A stretch of 64,000 nt of DNA, from NCBI RefSeq assembly GCF_019112545.1, contig NW_025064910.1, positions 244,816-308,815 on the forward strand, given 5' to 3'. Below the pieces are notes generated by a model. The model did not search any database, was not told the DNA's origin, and saw nothing but the letters and a program-made list of their open reading frames with translations. Position numbers and translations under genes: made by a program. Below, piece after piece: positions 33,530-45,949 of this stretch. Source of the DNA: Guyanagaster necrorhizus. Taxonomy: Eukaryota; Basidiomycota; Agaricomycetes; Agaricales; Physalacriaceae. Positions within the stretch are counted from its first letter, which is position 1. Each line of letters opens with the position of its first letter.

Positions 33530-35159
33530 ATAGTCATGAATTGCTTCTTCGGCGTCCATGTATTTTTCATTGACTCATTGATTTGATTCTGGGCCATAGC
33601 CTTTCCAGCTGACCAGATAGTCAACAGTTGTTTTCATGCCTCCTCCTCGTGCTTTGACCTTTCATAATTTGTGGTTTAGCACTTCATCAATTTCATAATG
33701 TTCTTCATCATCGATTAGTTCTGGCGAAGGTGGAGGTGGTTGTTCTTGATTTGGAAAGGCTGGTGCAATATATGGTGTTAATAAAGTCTCATTGAAGACA
33801 TTATAAACTTTCCAAGTTGCTGGGATCTGCAACTTGTATGCAGAATTGCCGATTTTTCTGAGGACTTTGAATGGTCCCATTCGCTTGTCGTCCAACTTCT
33901 GTTTTGGCTGAGGGAGATGAAGGTTTGTTGTATCCAGCCAAACTTTGTCGTTAGTTGAATATTAGTGTGCTGGCCGTCGGTGTTTGTCATATTGTTTCTT
34001 CATCATGATGGCGGCTTTTTCGAGGGCTGTCCTTGTTTCATCATGGATTTTTGCCATTGTGGCTGCAAAATCCGATGAGGCTGGCGTCGTTATATGAACT
34101 TGTTTGGTTTGCACAACTGGTGGATTCCTTCCGTAGTTGATAAAGAATGGTGCTTTCCCTGTTGCTGAATGGATTCTGTTGTTGTGTTGGAATGCTGCTA
34201 ATGCGAGCCATTCCGTCCAGTCATCTTGGCAGTAGTTGATGAAAAGTCTTAAGTACTTTTCGATTTCTTGGTTGGCCCATTCCGTTTGGCCATCTGTCTG
34301 TGGATGATATGCTGTCGATGCATTCCTTTTGATGTTGAGTAGTCGATATAAATCGTCCAAGAATTTGGAGACAAATTGTAGTCCCCTGTCTGAAATTACT
34401 ACTTGAGGCATGCCATATTTTGCATATACCTCATCACGTAGTATCTTTGTCCATCCCTCAGATGTTAATTCTGTCGAACAGGTGATCAGAATGATCACCT
34501 TCAAGAAGCGATCAACTATGACAATGATGGTATCATAACCATCACTTTTGGGGAGTCCAGTTATCATATCCACTGAGATATGGGTCCATGGTGACGAAGG
34601 GATCTCATTTGGATGCAGTGGTGCTGCTCGTGGTTGGGTTGAGGACTTGCCTCTCTAACAAGTCTCACAAGCCTTGACATATCGGGTGATATCATGGTCC
34701 ATTTTTGGCCACCAATACTCCCTCAAGACTAATTCCTTTGTTTTTGCAATTCCAGGATGTCCAGCAGTTGCATGATTGTGGCATGTGGCAATGATGTCAC
34801 TACGAAGTTTCTGGTCCCTGGAAATATAGATCCGTCCATCATATCGGATTAAGTCCCCTTTCTTTTTCAGTCCCCTCTTGTGATTGAGAGATGGAGCGAT
34901 CCTTTGGTCCCACTTATGTGGGTCTCTGGTGGTGCTTTTGATGTGTTCATGCATCTGTTCCTCCATTGGCATGATCATGGCACGGAAGTGTTCTGGTCGG
35001 AGCAGAACAACTTCTTTATTATCGTTCTCTCCTTGGTCATGGTCGGCCCTTTGGCTGAGCAGGTCAGCCTTCTTGTTCACTGCTCCAGATTTATGGTGTA
35101 GCGTATAGTCATATTGTGATAATTCCATAACCCATCGGGCTTGTCTGCGATTGAGCTTT
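33530..35159 (-). pseudogene. Gypsy 1 integrase with C-terminal chromodomain
   Basis: Zinc-binding HHCC domain: HNHATAGHPGIAKTKELV then VKACETC. Catalytic core: MITGLPKSDGYDTIIVIVDR (first Asp), VISDRGLQF (second Asp), NQEIEKYLR (Glu). After a linker (RMGPFKVLRKIGNSAYKLQI) comes a chromodomain at about 33,700-33,530: EHYEIDEVLNHKL, then DYLVSWKGYGPES, then DAEEAIHDYEQ, interrupted by stops. Chromodomains in Gypsy integrases are thought to steer new copies to heterochromatin. Stops: TAG after CETC (about 34,660) and others. A Ser/Glu-rich tail follows to about 33,250. Confidence 0.88.
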
Positions 35160-36256
35160 TGTGGGTGTCAGAAATATTGTAGATTTTGATGGTCTGTCCA
35201 GATTTCGAAAGTCTGGACTGCTCCGATGAGATAATGCTGCCATTTGGCAAGGGTGAGCATTATGGTGAGGAGTTCCTTATTGTAGATTTCATAGTTGCGT
35301 TCTGTAACTGTGAGTGCTTTTGACATGAAAGCAACTGGTTGCCATCTGCCCTCTTGCTCCTGTGATAGTATGGCTCCAATGGCACCCTCACTGGAGTCGG
35401 CTTCCACCTTGAACTTTCCATCCTGACTTGGGATGGCTAGGATAATATCCACGGTTAGTCGCTGTTTCAGGTCGTCAAATGCTGCCTGTTGGGAAATTCT
35501 CCAAGTCCATGGGGAATTTCCAGTTAATTGTGTCATAGGTCGGACTATTTTGCTGTAGTCCCAAATAAACCATCGGTAGAAGTTTGTAAATCCAAGGAAT
35601 GATTGTAACTCCTTCTTCTTCATCGGCTCTGGCCATTCGGTTACCCTGGCTGTTTTGATGGGGTCCATCCGAATACTTCCTTTGCTGATAATGACTCTGA
35701 GGTATTCAGTTTCCAATACCTCGAATTCACATTTCTCAGCTTTGAGGAAGAGTTTATGTTTTCTCATTAAAGCTAGTATCTGTCATACTAGCTGTCGGTG
35801 TTCCTCTTTGGTTTTTGACATGATGAGAATATCATCCAAGTAAATCGTGACCTTTCCAGTGGCAATAAGGTCCTTGAAGATGTCATTCATCATCCATTGG
35901 AATGTCACTGGTGAATTGGTGAGCCCGAAGAACATTACTGTTGGTTCGAACAAACCACGGTTTGTCTGAAAAGCAGCCTTCCATTCGTCTCCTTCTTTGA
36001 TGCACATGTTATTGTACCCCCACCATACATCTAATTTGGTGTAGTATTTGGCGCCTCAGAGTTTATCTATTAGCTCCAAAATTAAGAGAAGCGGGTAATG
36101 ATTTTTGATCGTCATCTCGTTAAGCTTCCGATAATCTTGTACTGGTCGGAGTTTGCCATCCTTCTTTTTGACAAAAAAGAAGGGAGATGCTATCGGTGAT
36201 TTTGATGGTTGGATTCTTCTGCTAGACAAATTTTCTTCGAGAAATTTGTCCAGTTC
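35160..36256 (-). pseudogene. Gypsy 1 reverse transcriptase and RNase H
   Basis: RT motifs in order: [59 protein letters not shown], catalytic TIYLDDILIMS (about 35,830-35,860), FYRWFIWDYSKI. RNase H follows: FKVEADSSEGAIGAILSQ, ERNYEIYNKELL, FEIWTDHQNLQYF. In-frame TGA codons at about 36,053 (in KL*GAKYY) and 35,780 (in LV*QI) stand where related elements have Arg, as CGA to TGA predicts. The RNase H frame ends at about 35,166. Confidence 0.88.
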
Positions 36257-36979
36257 CTATTGCTCATTATTGCTAAGTGGATATGTTTTACAATCCAGAT
36301 TGGCATTGGCATTGGGGATTAATTCGATGGCATGGTCCCAGGGTTTGGGTTCGGGTAGTTCATCGAAACTGTCTTTTTTGAATAAATCCTGAAAGTCTTG
36401 TGTCCATTTGGGCACCATTTCTTCAAATGTCTTTTCCTCCTTCCCCACATTGGCTTTTGCTGCTAGGTCATTGGTATGGTGCATGGCACGAATGCTAATG
36501 GCCCTTTCCAAGCCCACAGTGAGGATGGTTTCCCCATCCTCCATCTCTTGATCCCATTGGTCTTTGGGATCTTCATCTGGTAATTCAAATGGAATTTTCC
36601 GGCATCGGCATCTTGCGAAGATGATGCGTCTGGTTTTCCAATTAATCAGTGGATTGTGTTGGATCAACCAATCATGACCTAGGAATACTTCTTTGGTTTC
36701 TAGGTCAGTTACTGCCAGGTCGATTCGTTCGGAATGGTCTCCGATTGTAAGTCGAAGTTTGATGTATTCAGTGATTGAGCCTGCCTGGTTCTTTGTTCCA
36801 TCTGCATTGTAGACTGGGATTGGTGCTGCCATAGCACGAGTGGGGAGTTTGTGCTTGTCAATGAAAGCACGATTTATGAAACTCCCAGTACATCCACTGT
36901 CTATTAGTGCAGTGACTTTGTGCGTTTTTTTAGAGGTAAGTGTTTCGATCCAGGCCTTGGTTAATAGGTCCTGTCCCAA
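36257..36979 (-). pseudogene. Gypsy 1 aspartic protease and RT lead
   Basis: 240-codon open frame. The catalytic ALIDSGCTGSFINRAF motif has its Asp codon at 36,901-36,899. VFLGHDWLIQHNPLINW, the second conserved protease/linker block of Ty3 elements, follows. The end (WDHAIELIPNANANLDCKTYPLS) is the usual entry to the reverse transcriptase, and a TAG where Gln is expected (about 36,256) closes the frame. Confidence 0.85.
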
Positions 36980-37499
36980 AACCTTGGTTTGTTGGATGAA
37001 TTTCCATGGCCCATGTAGCTCATTGAGCCATTCGAGAGCCCTACTTCATTGGGCTTCTCACATTCTCTCGATCATTTTGTCAATTACTTCCTCAGCTCGG
37101 CTCCAGTGTACCCAATTCTTGAGTATGGCTTTTGCCGCTGCTTCATCTTTAGCATCTTTGATAGCCTGCCAAGTCCATTCAGTATCAAATGGACTTAGCC
37201 AATCGGTGGGGCCCACTGCCCCTGTTCAGCCCGCAGGCGATTGGGTTCGACCTATATGATTAGTAGGGTGAACTGTTGGTGACGACACACCTTTGGGTCT
37301 TTTTGTCCTTTTTTGGGTTCCCAGTGGTAACTGGGTGTTTGGGACGGTTTCCTGAGGCGATTCTGATTTTGGAGTAATAAGGTCGGGTATATTCGAATGC
37401 GCGCATAATTTAATCATAGGGTATGTCACTACAGAGAAAGAATTATCAGTCTGTTCAGCAGTCTGTGACCTGTTACTCGAGTCCTTGGCCAAGTCAGTG

Positions 37500-40024
37500 G
37501 AATCGCTCACTGCTTGGCCTTGCCTTTTACCTCCTCAGGCTTATCATCTTGCCCGAGGTCTTCTTCCTCCTTCATTAATTCGGCGATCTGCATCCGAATA
37601 TCTTCTCAGGTGCGCTTGTTCTTCTTCTGGGGGCAGTTTTATGCTATGTGACCCTTCTGGCCACAATTGAAATATTTTCCCCCTTTCTTGAGACGATCCA
37701 CGTCCATTGGCTGGCCCGTTCTGGTATATGTTGTGCCCATACTGGTTTGCTTCATTCTGAAAGAAGTTGGGGCCAAGCCACCAGGCTTGGCGGATGTGGA
37801 TGTAGTGGGGACCGAGGGCCTCGAACCCTGTCCCTGCCCCTTGTAGCTATATGCCAAAGTGGTCACCTCTGCCTTCTGCCATTGCTGTTCTTTGTACATT
37901 CCAATGATTCAGGTCTTCCACTCATCATAGCCCACTGGGATGTCGTGTCTCAGGTCTGAGATCGTAATGAGATAGTTGGATGGTAGACCCATTTTCATGT
38001 ATTCTACCATCTGACTGGTGTCAGCAATGTCGTCTTGTACTCCGGCAAGCCTGCCAAGTCGTTCCAATTTGTCGAAGTAGTCTGTGGCCGCTTTGCTGGC
38101 CATCTTGTACTCCTTCATCTTCCGCTTATGGACTTCTTGAACCACCGGATCCATAAACTTGTCCCTGATCATTTGTTTGAAGACTGGCCATGCTGGGTAT
38201 CGATGATGATCCCGTGTAGTAGACCAAAATAATGGGGTGATCAGAACCCACCACACCTTGGCCTTGTCCACCATATGAGTGACAGCAAAGGTCACCTTGT
38301 ACATGTCGGCAAGGAAGTATGAGGTGAAAACTTGAAAATATTGGTCACAGTCAACCAGGAAGCGGTCAATATTGTCTGATGCTCCTTTAAAAAGACAGGG
38401 CTTGGCACAAAGGATAGGTTTTACTTGAAGGATCTGGGTGTCGGCGGTGAGCACCATCATCGGGTTTGGGATCCTGCCATCAGGCGGTTGCACTCATCTG
38501 CTTGGGGGTCCTGAGAACGAGTGAAGGGACCCATCATCGGCGATGGGACTCCCTGGCTTGTGTGCTTCTTTTCACACAATTCAGCCATCCTTGACTGTCC
38601 ACCCCTGAGTGAGTGCCTCAGGGTCATCCTTCTTTTCGTCGGTCGGAACCGATCCACTTGGTTCGGCTTCATCTGCAGGTGGCTGTCCAGCAAACGGCTT
38701 TGGTAGGAAGCCGGGAATCTTTCAGGGGTTCGGATATTTTGGCTTTTCCTCAGAAAGCCAAGATACTGTACTGCTCCCAGAAGGGCTTCTTCTCCAGGGT
38801 GGTGGGTTACTCGCCAGGAACAGTAAATATTCATCACCTGATAGCACCAGAGGCATCCTTGGTGCTAACGGTGATCTTTCTTTGTTGGGAGTCAGCCTAT
38901 AGTTTCGCTGACCTTCCCAATCGTTATTCTCACCCCTCCAGTCCTCCCACTCCTCATCCACGAGCCAGGACCACCGATTATTTTCAGAGGGAAGACCTCC
39001 CTCCTCTTCTATTTCCCCTTCTTCCCTCAGGCCAATATTAGCCTTGAGAGTCATTGGAGTTTTTCCAGTATGGGATCCCCCAGGTGGGTAGGTCCCAAAC
39101 TCCTTCGGTCTCGGCATTGTGTCACCATTCCCTTTCTCCTGCCAACCGATCGGCATATTGTTGAAATTCTTTGAAGAAGTCCCGATTGAGGAAGAGAGTA
39201 GTGATCTTCTTGTGCAAGAACCCATGGAGGGCTCGATTGCTGATCTGAAATATGGCCGGGGGTGGTCTTCTTGCTTTGATGGTCTAGTCGAAGGACTCAT
39301 CATCTGCCAGGGAGCCACTACTTTCTGACTCACTGGATAAAGGTCTGTCTAGACCACTTTCTCCTTTGTCTGTGGTGTTGTCCCACTGGTCAACCTCGTA
39401 GGGGTTGTCCTTGGGATCCTCATCCCACCTGGTGCCTGTGGGCCATTCTCATCCTCTGGCTGGTTGCAGTTCCTGACTGCTTCCTTTGGTGACTATTGAT
39501 CAAAGATCGGTACTTCGATCCTGATTGTCCCTGGGTTCGTCCCAGCGATCTGGGGTATAAGGGTCATCTTTGGGATTTTCATCCCATTCAGTGCCCGAGG
39601 GCCATCTTCGATGCTCTCAGGCTCTTGGGGCCAGGCCCCATTCTGTGGGTCAGCCAATTCTGGCCAACTGTCAGTGCTCCTCATCGAGCTCACTCCCCCA
39701 CTGCTGGCCATGCTCGACCTCCTCTTCTTCCACCAGTGTGTCAGTGGAGTCGAGGTTGGAGGTCAGGACTCGTGAGGAACTTGGGATGGGTTCCTCCTTC
39801 TCTTGGCAAGAACCTGGTTGGCCCATGCCTTCAGACCCTTGTCCAGGTCTGCATTCGGTAATTCAGGCCTCAGTAGAGAGGCCATTGATGAGTTCTTGGA
39901 TGATGTCATCCTTGGCTTGATAATCCCTGATAATCCTGGTTGTCAAAGTTTCTAGAAGAATGGTCAGCAATTCAATTGAAGAAGGGGGAACTTCAGAGTT
40001 GATAGAGCTGTTGATAGAAGACAT
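37500..40024 (-). pseudogene. Gypsy 1 Gag (broken)
   Basis: Starts at an ATG at 40,024 (SSINSSINSEVPPSS). A long acidic, Pro/Ser-rich N-terminal part (to about 38,520) is interrupted by stops. The conserved retrotransposon Gag core is at 38,450-37,909: PILCAKPCLFKGASDNIDRF, KAKVWW, FKQMIRDKFMDP, KLERLGRLAG. A Lys/Gln-rich tail with a zinc knuckle follows at about 37,640-37,670, reading YFNCGQKGHIA-stop-NCP; the first Cys of the expected C-x2-C-x4-H-x4-C is Tyr (a TGT/TGC to TAT/TAC change) and a stop sits inside the knuckle. Confidence 0.8.
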
Positions 40025-40124
40025 ATAATGTCTTGTCGGGTTGATTGATAAGAGGTCGGTAAGAAGTGTTCAGTTCTTTTAGCTTTTAGGCTTAAAGAAG
40101 GGAAGCTAGAAGTGTTAAGCTAAT

Positions 40125-40645
40125 TGTTAAGCCCAAATTCCATGTGACAATCAACATGTGATAAACAGTTCAGTACTTCGCACTTCGGGTATGTCTGACT
40201 GAGTTCACTGATGTGATGAGAGTGTTGTGAGGTCAAGGTGTTGCAAGTAGCAGAAGCTCGAGATAAGATGGTGAAGTAAAACTTTAGCTTAATGCTAAGC
40301 TACTACAGTGAAAGCTGTCTACTTAAATACTGTTCTGTTATCATGCTATAAATAAATGTTCACAAAAGCTGTTGTCTTGCTGTTGTGCTGTTTCCCCTGC
40401 TGTTGCCAGTCTCTCCACAAAAGCTATTGTCCTGTTGTGTGCTGTTACTGCTGTGCTGCAGTTTGAGGACAAAAAGGATATTGTCTCTCTCTTCACAGCA
40501 CACAGCAATGTGATAAGAGAGTGACCAACTGGGTTGCTGAGCTAAGCATTCCCATGGTCCTAAGCGCTGGCCTAAGCACTCTGACTAAGTGAAGATAGGG
40601 GTTATTTCTGAGGAAAAAGAAAAGAAAATAGGAAAAATCGTAACA
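40125..40645 (-). repeat. Gypsy 1 5' LTR (right side)
   Basis: 521 bp, equal in length to its partner. I count about 21 differences between the two, all transitions, no indel. Contains a CTATAAATAAATG TATA-like box near 40,345 (plus reading). Confidence 0.92.
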
Positions 40646-42391
40646 CAGTCAGTGGAGCATGTAATTGATTCTATAATGCTGGTGATAGCTCTGTATATAA
40701 ACAGTGATGATTGTATTCTGAAATCAATAGATGACTCAGCAGGCTTAGTTTTAAAGCAGCTAAAGCTCCTAGGGATACTTTAAGGAACTCCGACAATGGA
40801 GATCATTCTTAAAAGAATATAGCATATATCTTTGATATGCAATTCTAATCTGATGAATGCCAAAGTGCTATCAATTCACTTGGTTGACCTCTTATTTACA
40901 TCTGGATTTGACTGCATCCAGTTAGAGATACCTGTGGATGCAAAGTGGCTACTGACTAACCGAGGGATGTTGAGTCATGAAGAATGCTTGGATCATAGTC
41001 TGCACCACCCAGAACTGTTTGACAAGGTGTATTCTTTGATTGATGAGACTATAAACATCTCTCATTCTCTCCAGCTGGCACTCGATTGGGATAAACCACT
41101 GTCATTTGCCATCTTGACCCAGCAATTTAGCCTGATTATCAGTGCACATGGCATGAATGATGCCTACAAGAAGCTCAGAGTCATAATAAAGGAGCTTAGT
41201 CAAAGGATGCTCTCAGAGAAAGATCTTATGACTTTGAAGGGGATCACTGATAATCATGCATGGATTCCAATAAACTCTCATTATATTACTACCACCAGTC
41301 ATGCAGTTTTCTTCCTTCTGCTTCCCTTAGCAGGATTTCATAAAGTCTCTCTGGCTTTAGCAGACCATCCTGAAATCCATGAGTTTCTGCTCAAGATGAG
41401 ATATACAGAGAGGTAAGTTTCTACCTACTACAGCTGAGAAAAATGTTAACACTCATTTATAGGTCTTCGATTGATATTCTTGTATCCAAGCTCAATAATC
41501 TGCACAAATATTTAGCTAGCCCAGACAAAACACAGATGGTACTGTACATTTCCTCACATCCAGTTCTACCTCAGCTTAATATTTCCTTAGACTCTTTTGA
41601 TACTGAAAGCTCTTCCACTCAGTCTGACTAAAGAGGAATGTTCAAAGATTCTCATTCCTGACATGTTTGGACAACTTTATCCTGCTAGTGAGATGTACTT
41701 CAACAACATAGGTGATCAGGCCTTTATCAAGGCTGAAGACTTAATACTAGCACATCTGCAGTTGAATGAACAGACAGCAAAGCACCTCCATATAAGCAAA
41801 CTGAGTTTCAAATTCCTTCACTTGAAGAAACTGGCTATTGATATAGGTGAAAAGCTGATGACTACCATTCGAAATGTGTTGAAGCAGTACACTGAGCAGC
41901 AAATGCTATCTGAGTTCTTCACAAATGCTTCAGATGCAGGAGCCATAGAGTTTAAGATTTTAGTTGATAATCATCATGCTCTATACAAGCACTTGCTTTC
42001 ACTTCTTATGGCCCCATTCCAATGCTGCTCCTCCTTGATCATTTACAACAATAGTATGTTCATGCAGATGGATTTTGAAGGTATCTATAAAACTGGAGTG
42101 GATGGAAAGGAAGGTGAGACAAGTATGATTGGACAGTTTAGTTTGGGGGCTCTTTCTATGTTTCATTTCATAGAAGTAGATGTTAATCTTGTGTCCTATG
42201 AGTATTATTGCTAATGTTCCTTTGTAGCTGGCAATGATTGTCTCTGGTGATAAGGTTCTGTTTCTGGATCTGTCTAAGATGCACCTTTCACTTGATGATT
42301 GGGCTTCACTGCTCCTGCCCCTTCAGCAAATGCAGCAGTCTGTATCTTGCAGTTGAGGTTGATATTACCTCTGACTTTGTTTATCAGGATG
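40646..42391 (+). pseudogene. Sacsin-like gene, part 2 (second repeat with HSP90-type ATP-binding motifs)
   Basis: The protein continues from the Gypsy break (SLQS-VEHVIDSIMLVI). A 194-codon frame (40,832-41,416) is helical and ends at a clear 50-bp intron (41,413-41,462, GTAAGT..TATAG) that joins MRYTER to SSIDILVSKL in frame. After one frameshift near 41,600-41,640 a 205-codon frame shows the GHKL/HSP90 ATPase signature: LSEFFTNASDAGA (41,900-41,945; the Asn box, with Glu/Asn/Asp), MDFEGIYKTGVDGKEG (42,065-42,112) and IGQFSLGALSMFHF (42,128-42,170). Next come MIVSGDKVLFLDLSKMH and LSLDDWASLLLPLQQM, the sacsin 'VSGxxLxxxDP' and following block. The part ends at the Copia 2 insertion in VYQDV. 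Confidence 0.78.
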
Positions 42392-42540
42392 TGTTGCAGG
42401 CAGGTTACTTTCTCGCAGTGGATAATAGGCTAGACTGAGTATGATGGTCAATTGCTTAAAGGCAATTGACTGTTGACTCAGAATAAAACTGTCTATGCTT
42501 ATATAAGGTTGACATCAGATACTTGTATCATCCTATAACA
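42392..42540 (-). repeat. Copia 2 3' LTR (left side)
   Basis: 149 bp. Lacks a 54-bp segment present in the partner. Confidence 0.85.
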
Positions 42541-42569
42541 CTTCTCCTCAACACAATACTTCTCAGAGT

Positions 42570-45060
42570 TCAAGACCCAACAGCCTGATCATATGAGTCA
42601 TCTTCTCCTTTCCTAAGGCCTTTGTGAAGATGTTCAATATATATATGCCCCTGCTCAACCTTGTCTTGTAACCAGTAGAAGCAGAGGTCAAGATGTTTGA
42701 CATGACTGTGATGATCAGAATTGCAAGTGACAGAGAGAGCAGACTGGTTGTCAATCAGCAGTGGAGATGGTGACAGATGATGGAAGCCAAATTCTGTGAA
42801 CAGATTTTGCAGCCACAGAATTTCATGTCCAGCAGAGATGACAGCCATATATTTGGCCTCTGTAGTCAATAAGATTACTATAGATTGTAGCTGGCTCATC
42901 CAGCTGACTGCATCTGTGCTCATCTTGACAACATATCCTGAGGTCAAGTGCCCATTATCTGGGTTTCCACCATGATCTGCATCTGTGTATGTTTTGAACA
43001 GGTCTGGGTTTGTAGCATCAGGTGAATATGTCAATTTTAAGTCAATTGTTCCCTTTATGTATCTGAGAAGGTGTTTCAGGGCCTCCCAATGCCTCAAACC
43101 AGGGTTTTTGCTGAAATATGATAGGACACTAACTGTAAAAGCTATGTCAGGATGAGTGGTGATGGCTAGATATGCTACAGAGCCAAGGATCTGGAGATAT
43201 GGAATGTGCCACATGGTTTCCCATTTCTCTGGAGTAGCAGGGGACATTGAGTTGGATTGCTTAGTATATGAATCAAGAGGAGTACTGACACTGTTACAGT
43301 CAGACATTCCAGTATGTTCTAAGATTTTTTGGATGTATTGTGGTTGAAAGAGTGTGAGTGTTCAGTTTAGATGGTCTCTGTGTATTTCAACACCAAGGAG
43401 AAATGAAGTTGGACTTAGATCATGAAGTTTAAAGTGCTTCTTGAGATCATCAACAACATGTCATGCAGACTCCATAGACTTTGTGGCAATTGTTACATCA
43501 TTGACAAACACTGGAACAATAATCTGAGCATCATCTCTCTTATACACCCATACACTGTGTTCACAGTGCACTCTGTCAAAGCCCATCTTAGTCATAGGGC
43601 TGTGGAGCTTTTTGTGCTATTCATGTCCAGCCTGCTTCAGTCTGTAGATGGACTTGAAGAGATGAAGCACCCAGCTCTTATCCTTTATCTCAAATCCCTC
43701 TGGTTGTTAAAGGTATACCTCCTTTTTTAGATCACCATTCAGAAATGCTGATGAGATGTCTATACTCCAGAGCTCTAGGTCCTCAAGTGCAGCAAGAGTG
43801 AGGACTGTTTGAATAGCTGCTCATTTTGGAGTAGGAGAGAAGATTTCAGTGTAGTCAAAACCTGGCCACTGTGAGTACCCTTTTGCAACATAGCATGTCT
43901 TGTAGCATTCAATGGATCCATCAGAGTTATGCTTCACTTTGAAGACTCATTTTCCATCTATAGCCTTTCACCCTGGGGGAGAGCTTCATAAGCTCAAAGA
44001 TGCCACTCTCCTGCAGTGCATTCAATTCCTGCTGAGCTGCCTCATACCATTTTTCACTTTCCTCTCCTGGCTGAGTCATTACCTCTGCAAGTGTCTTTGG
44101 TTCATCATTGGGTGCAGATGCTTGGTTTGCCATCTCTACTGCTGTCTGAAATACAAGCTCAAAAGCTTCTATATATGTAATATAGTCATCATCATGCAGT
44201 ACAAAGATCATTCCTGTGACAACATCTGTCTCAGTAAGCTCTGGCTCAGCAGTGGTTTCATCAATGGGATCAGAAATGGGTTCATCTGAGTCAGATGAGT
44301 TCATCATATTGGTTTCAGAATGTTTATGGTGAAAACCATGTCCAGTGTTTGAAGATAGAATTATAAGACCTTTGGAGTCATATTGTGGCTCGAAGCATAC
44401 CCAAGGACATGAAGGTGGTGAAGAGGGTGTAGGAGATATCAGAAGACTTGATAGTAGAGTAAGAGATGATCCTGAAGATGTTTGCATATTTGATAGAGTG
44501 AATAGAGCTGATGAGGATGGCAATAATGAGAGTTGCTCAGATGGCAGAGATGGCTTATCAGTAGGTATGCTCTCTCCCCCTTGATAAGGCATTGTCACAT
44601 CAGGTATAGCAGTATCTGTACTGTTATGTCTGTTTGTGGGAGATGTATCATCACTAAGAGAATTTATAATATTTCTATGATTTTCAGGAAATATATGCTC
44701 ATCAAATACAGCATGGCTGGAGGTGATGAACCACTGTGTAGAGGGGTTCTAGAATAGTCAGCCTTTTACTCTCTCTGGATACCCAACAAAGATACATTTT
44801 TGGGTGTGTGACTCTAATATTTGATGTCTCTTTTTTTGTACTAGCACATATGCAAAGCATCCAAACACATGAAAATAGGATATATCTGGTTTTCAGTGAT
44901 TTGGGTCCTATTCTGTGAAGAGTGTGATGTTTGGAAGAGGATCTGTGGAGATGTGATTTCAGACATGAATGAATACTTAGAGAGCAAGGTTCCAAAATGA
45001 TAGTGGGAGATGTGACTCATTTAGCATGGCAGTAATGGCCTCTGCAATTGTGCAGTTGGC
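42570..45060 (-). pseudogene. Copia 2 integrase C-terminus, reverse transcriptase and RNase H
   Basis: FHVFGCFAYVLVQKKRHQ and CIFVGYPERVKGW close the integrase (about 44,880-44,750). A Ser/Pro-rich linker follows (44,598-44,300). RT begins at AEVMTQPGEESEKWYEAAQQ; PRVKGYRWKMS then breaks. IYRLKQAGHE, VFVNDVTIATKS (YVDD equivalent, about 43,510) and FLLGVEIHRD follow. RNase H is in the 245-codon frame 43,307-42,570: HIPYLQILGSVAYLAITTHP, TYTDADHGGNPDNG, LTTEAKYMAV, IDNQSALSVT, KHLDLCFYWLQDKVEQG. Stops are frequent between 43,310 and 43,930. Confidence 0.82.
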
Positions 45061-45949
45061 TCATTCTGCTGTGCCATTCTGGTATGGTTCATCAGGTTCA
45101 GTATGTTGCCTTTTGATCCTATGCTCAGCATAGAAGTCAATAAACTCCTTTTCTATATATTCACTGTCTTTGTCTTCCTGAAACTCAATGATTTTGAGTC
45201 CTGGATGGGTATTCTCTGCATATGCTTTGAACTGCTTGAAGGCATTAAAGGCATCACTTTTATACTTCAAAGATGTGACAGCCCAAGTGTCAGATGCACT
45301 GCAGATGAATGTTATCCAGTAACAATAGCCCTCTGGAGTTGTGACAGGCATTAGACCTTTGATATCACTGTATATTCACTCAAGAAGGTGTTGCTTCCAC
45401 TTTGAGAGGCCATGAGGAATATTGTGGCAATGCTGTTTGCCAGTGAGGCATAGTATGCAGATAGGATCAGTTGGGGGACCTGACTCTTGCTTCATTCCAG
45501 TTACTAGCTGCTTTGTATGTATATGCTGTATAGTATCTATATTTTGATGACAGCAACATCTGTGCCAAAGTGTGTTGTCTATCTGGCAGGTACTTATAGA
45601 GCTTGAGTTTGCAATGATAGTGGTCAATTTTGAGAATGAATGTGTGGTAGTATTGACATAGCCAATATTGCTCTCATTTACAGTTGCTGTGAATCCAATC
45701 TTTTCACCCTGGCTGAAAGTGACATCTGATCCAGCAATTGAGATCTTAAATCCCTTTTCCCATGTTAGATGATAGAGTGATAAGAGATTACTTTTCAATG
45801 CTGGTACATGTAATATGTCAAGAAGTTTCACCACTGAGCCTTTCTCCCTCTGAATCTCTGACTCCAATACTACTGACCCAATCTCTGCTGAATAGATGAC
45901 TGAATTGTCTGCAAGACAAATGAGAATGACTTGTGGAGCATAGAGTCAG
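45061..45949 (-). pseudogene. Copia 2 protease region and integrase
   Basis: 45,867-45,376: LLDILHVPALKSNLLSLYHL (end of protease), LWHRCCCHQNIDTIQH (the usual HxRxxH pre-integrase block, altered), CILCLTGKQHCHN. 45,351-45,061: integrase core, with YSDIKGLMPVTTPEGYCYWI before it and EFQEDKDSEYIEKEFIDF (second Asp region) and HTEPDEPYQNGTAE (Glu). The protease DSG itself lies in the broken stretch around 45,960-46,000 and I cannot read it cleanly. Confidence 0.75.

Larger units (their letters stand above)
32669..40645 (-). mobile_element. Ty3/Gypsy chromovirus, copy 1, inserted in the sacsin-like gene
   Basis: Two LTRs of exactly 521 bp (32,669-33,189 and 40,125-40,645) begin TGTTAAGCCC and end ..GTAACA (right) or ..ATAATA (left). 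Perfect 5-bp duplications CAGTC lie outside (32,664-32,668; 40,646-40,650). A purine tract lies next to the 3' LTR (minus sense; plus TTACCCCCTCCTTAAG at 33,190). Order on the minus strand: Gag, protease, RT, RNase H, integrase, chromodomain, the Ty3/Gypsy order with the chromovirus signature. It is the least decayed element here: CpGs persist and frames of 150-240 codons survive. Confidence 0.95.
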
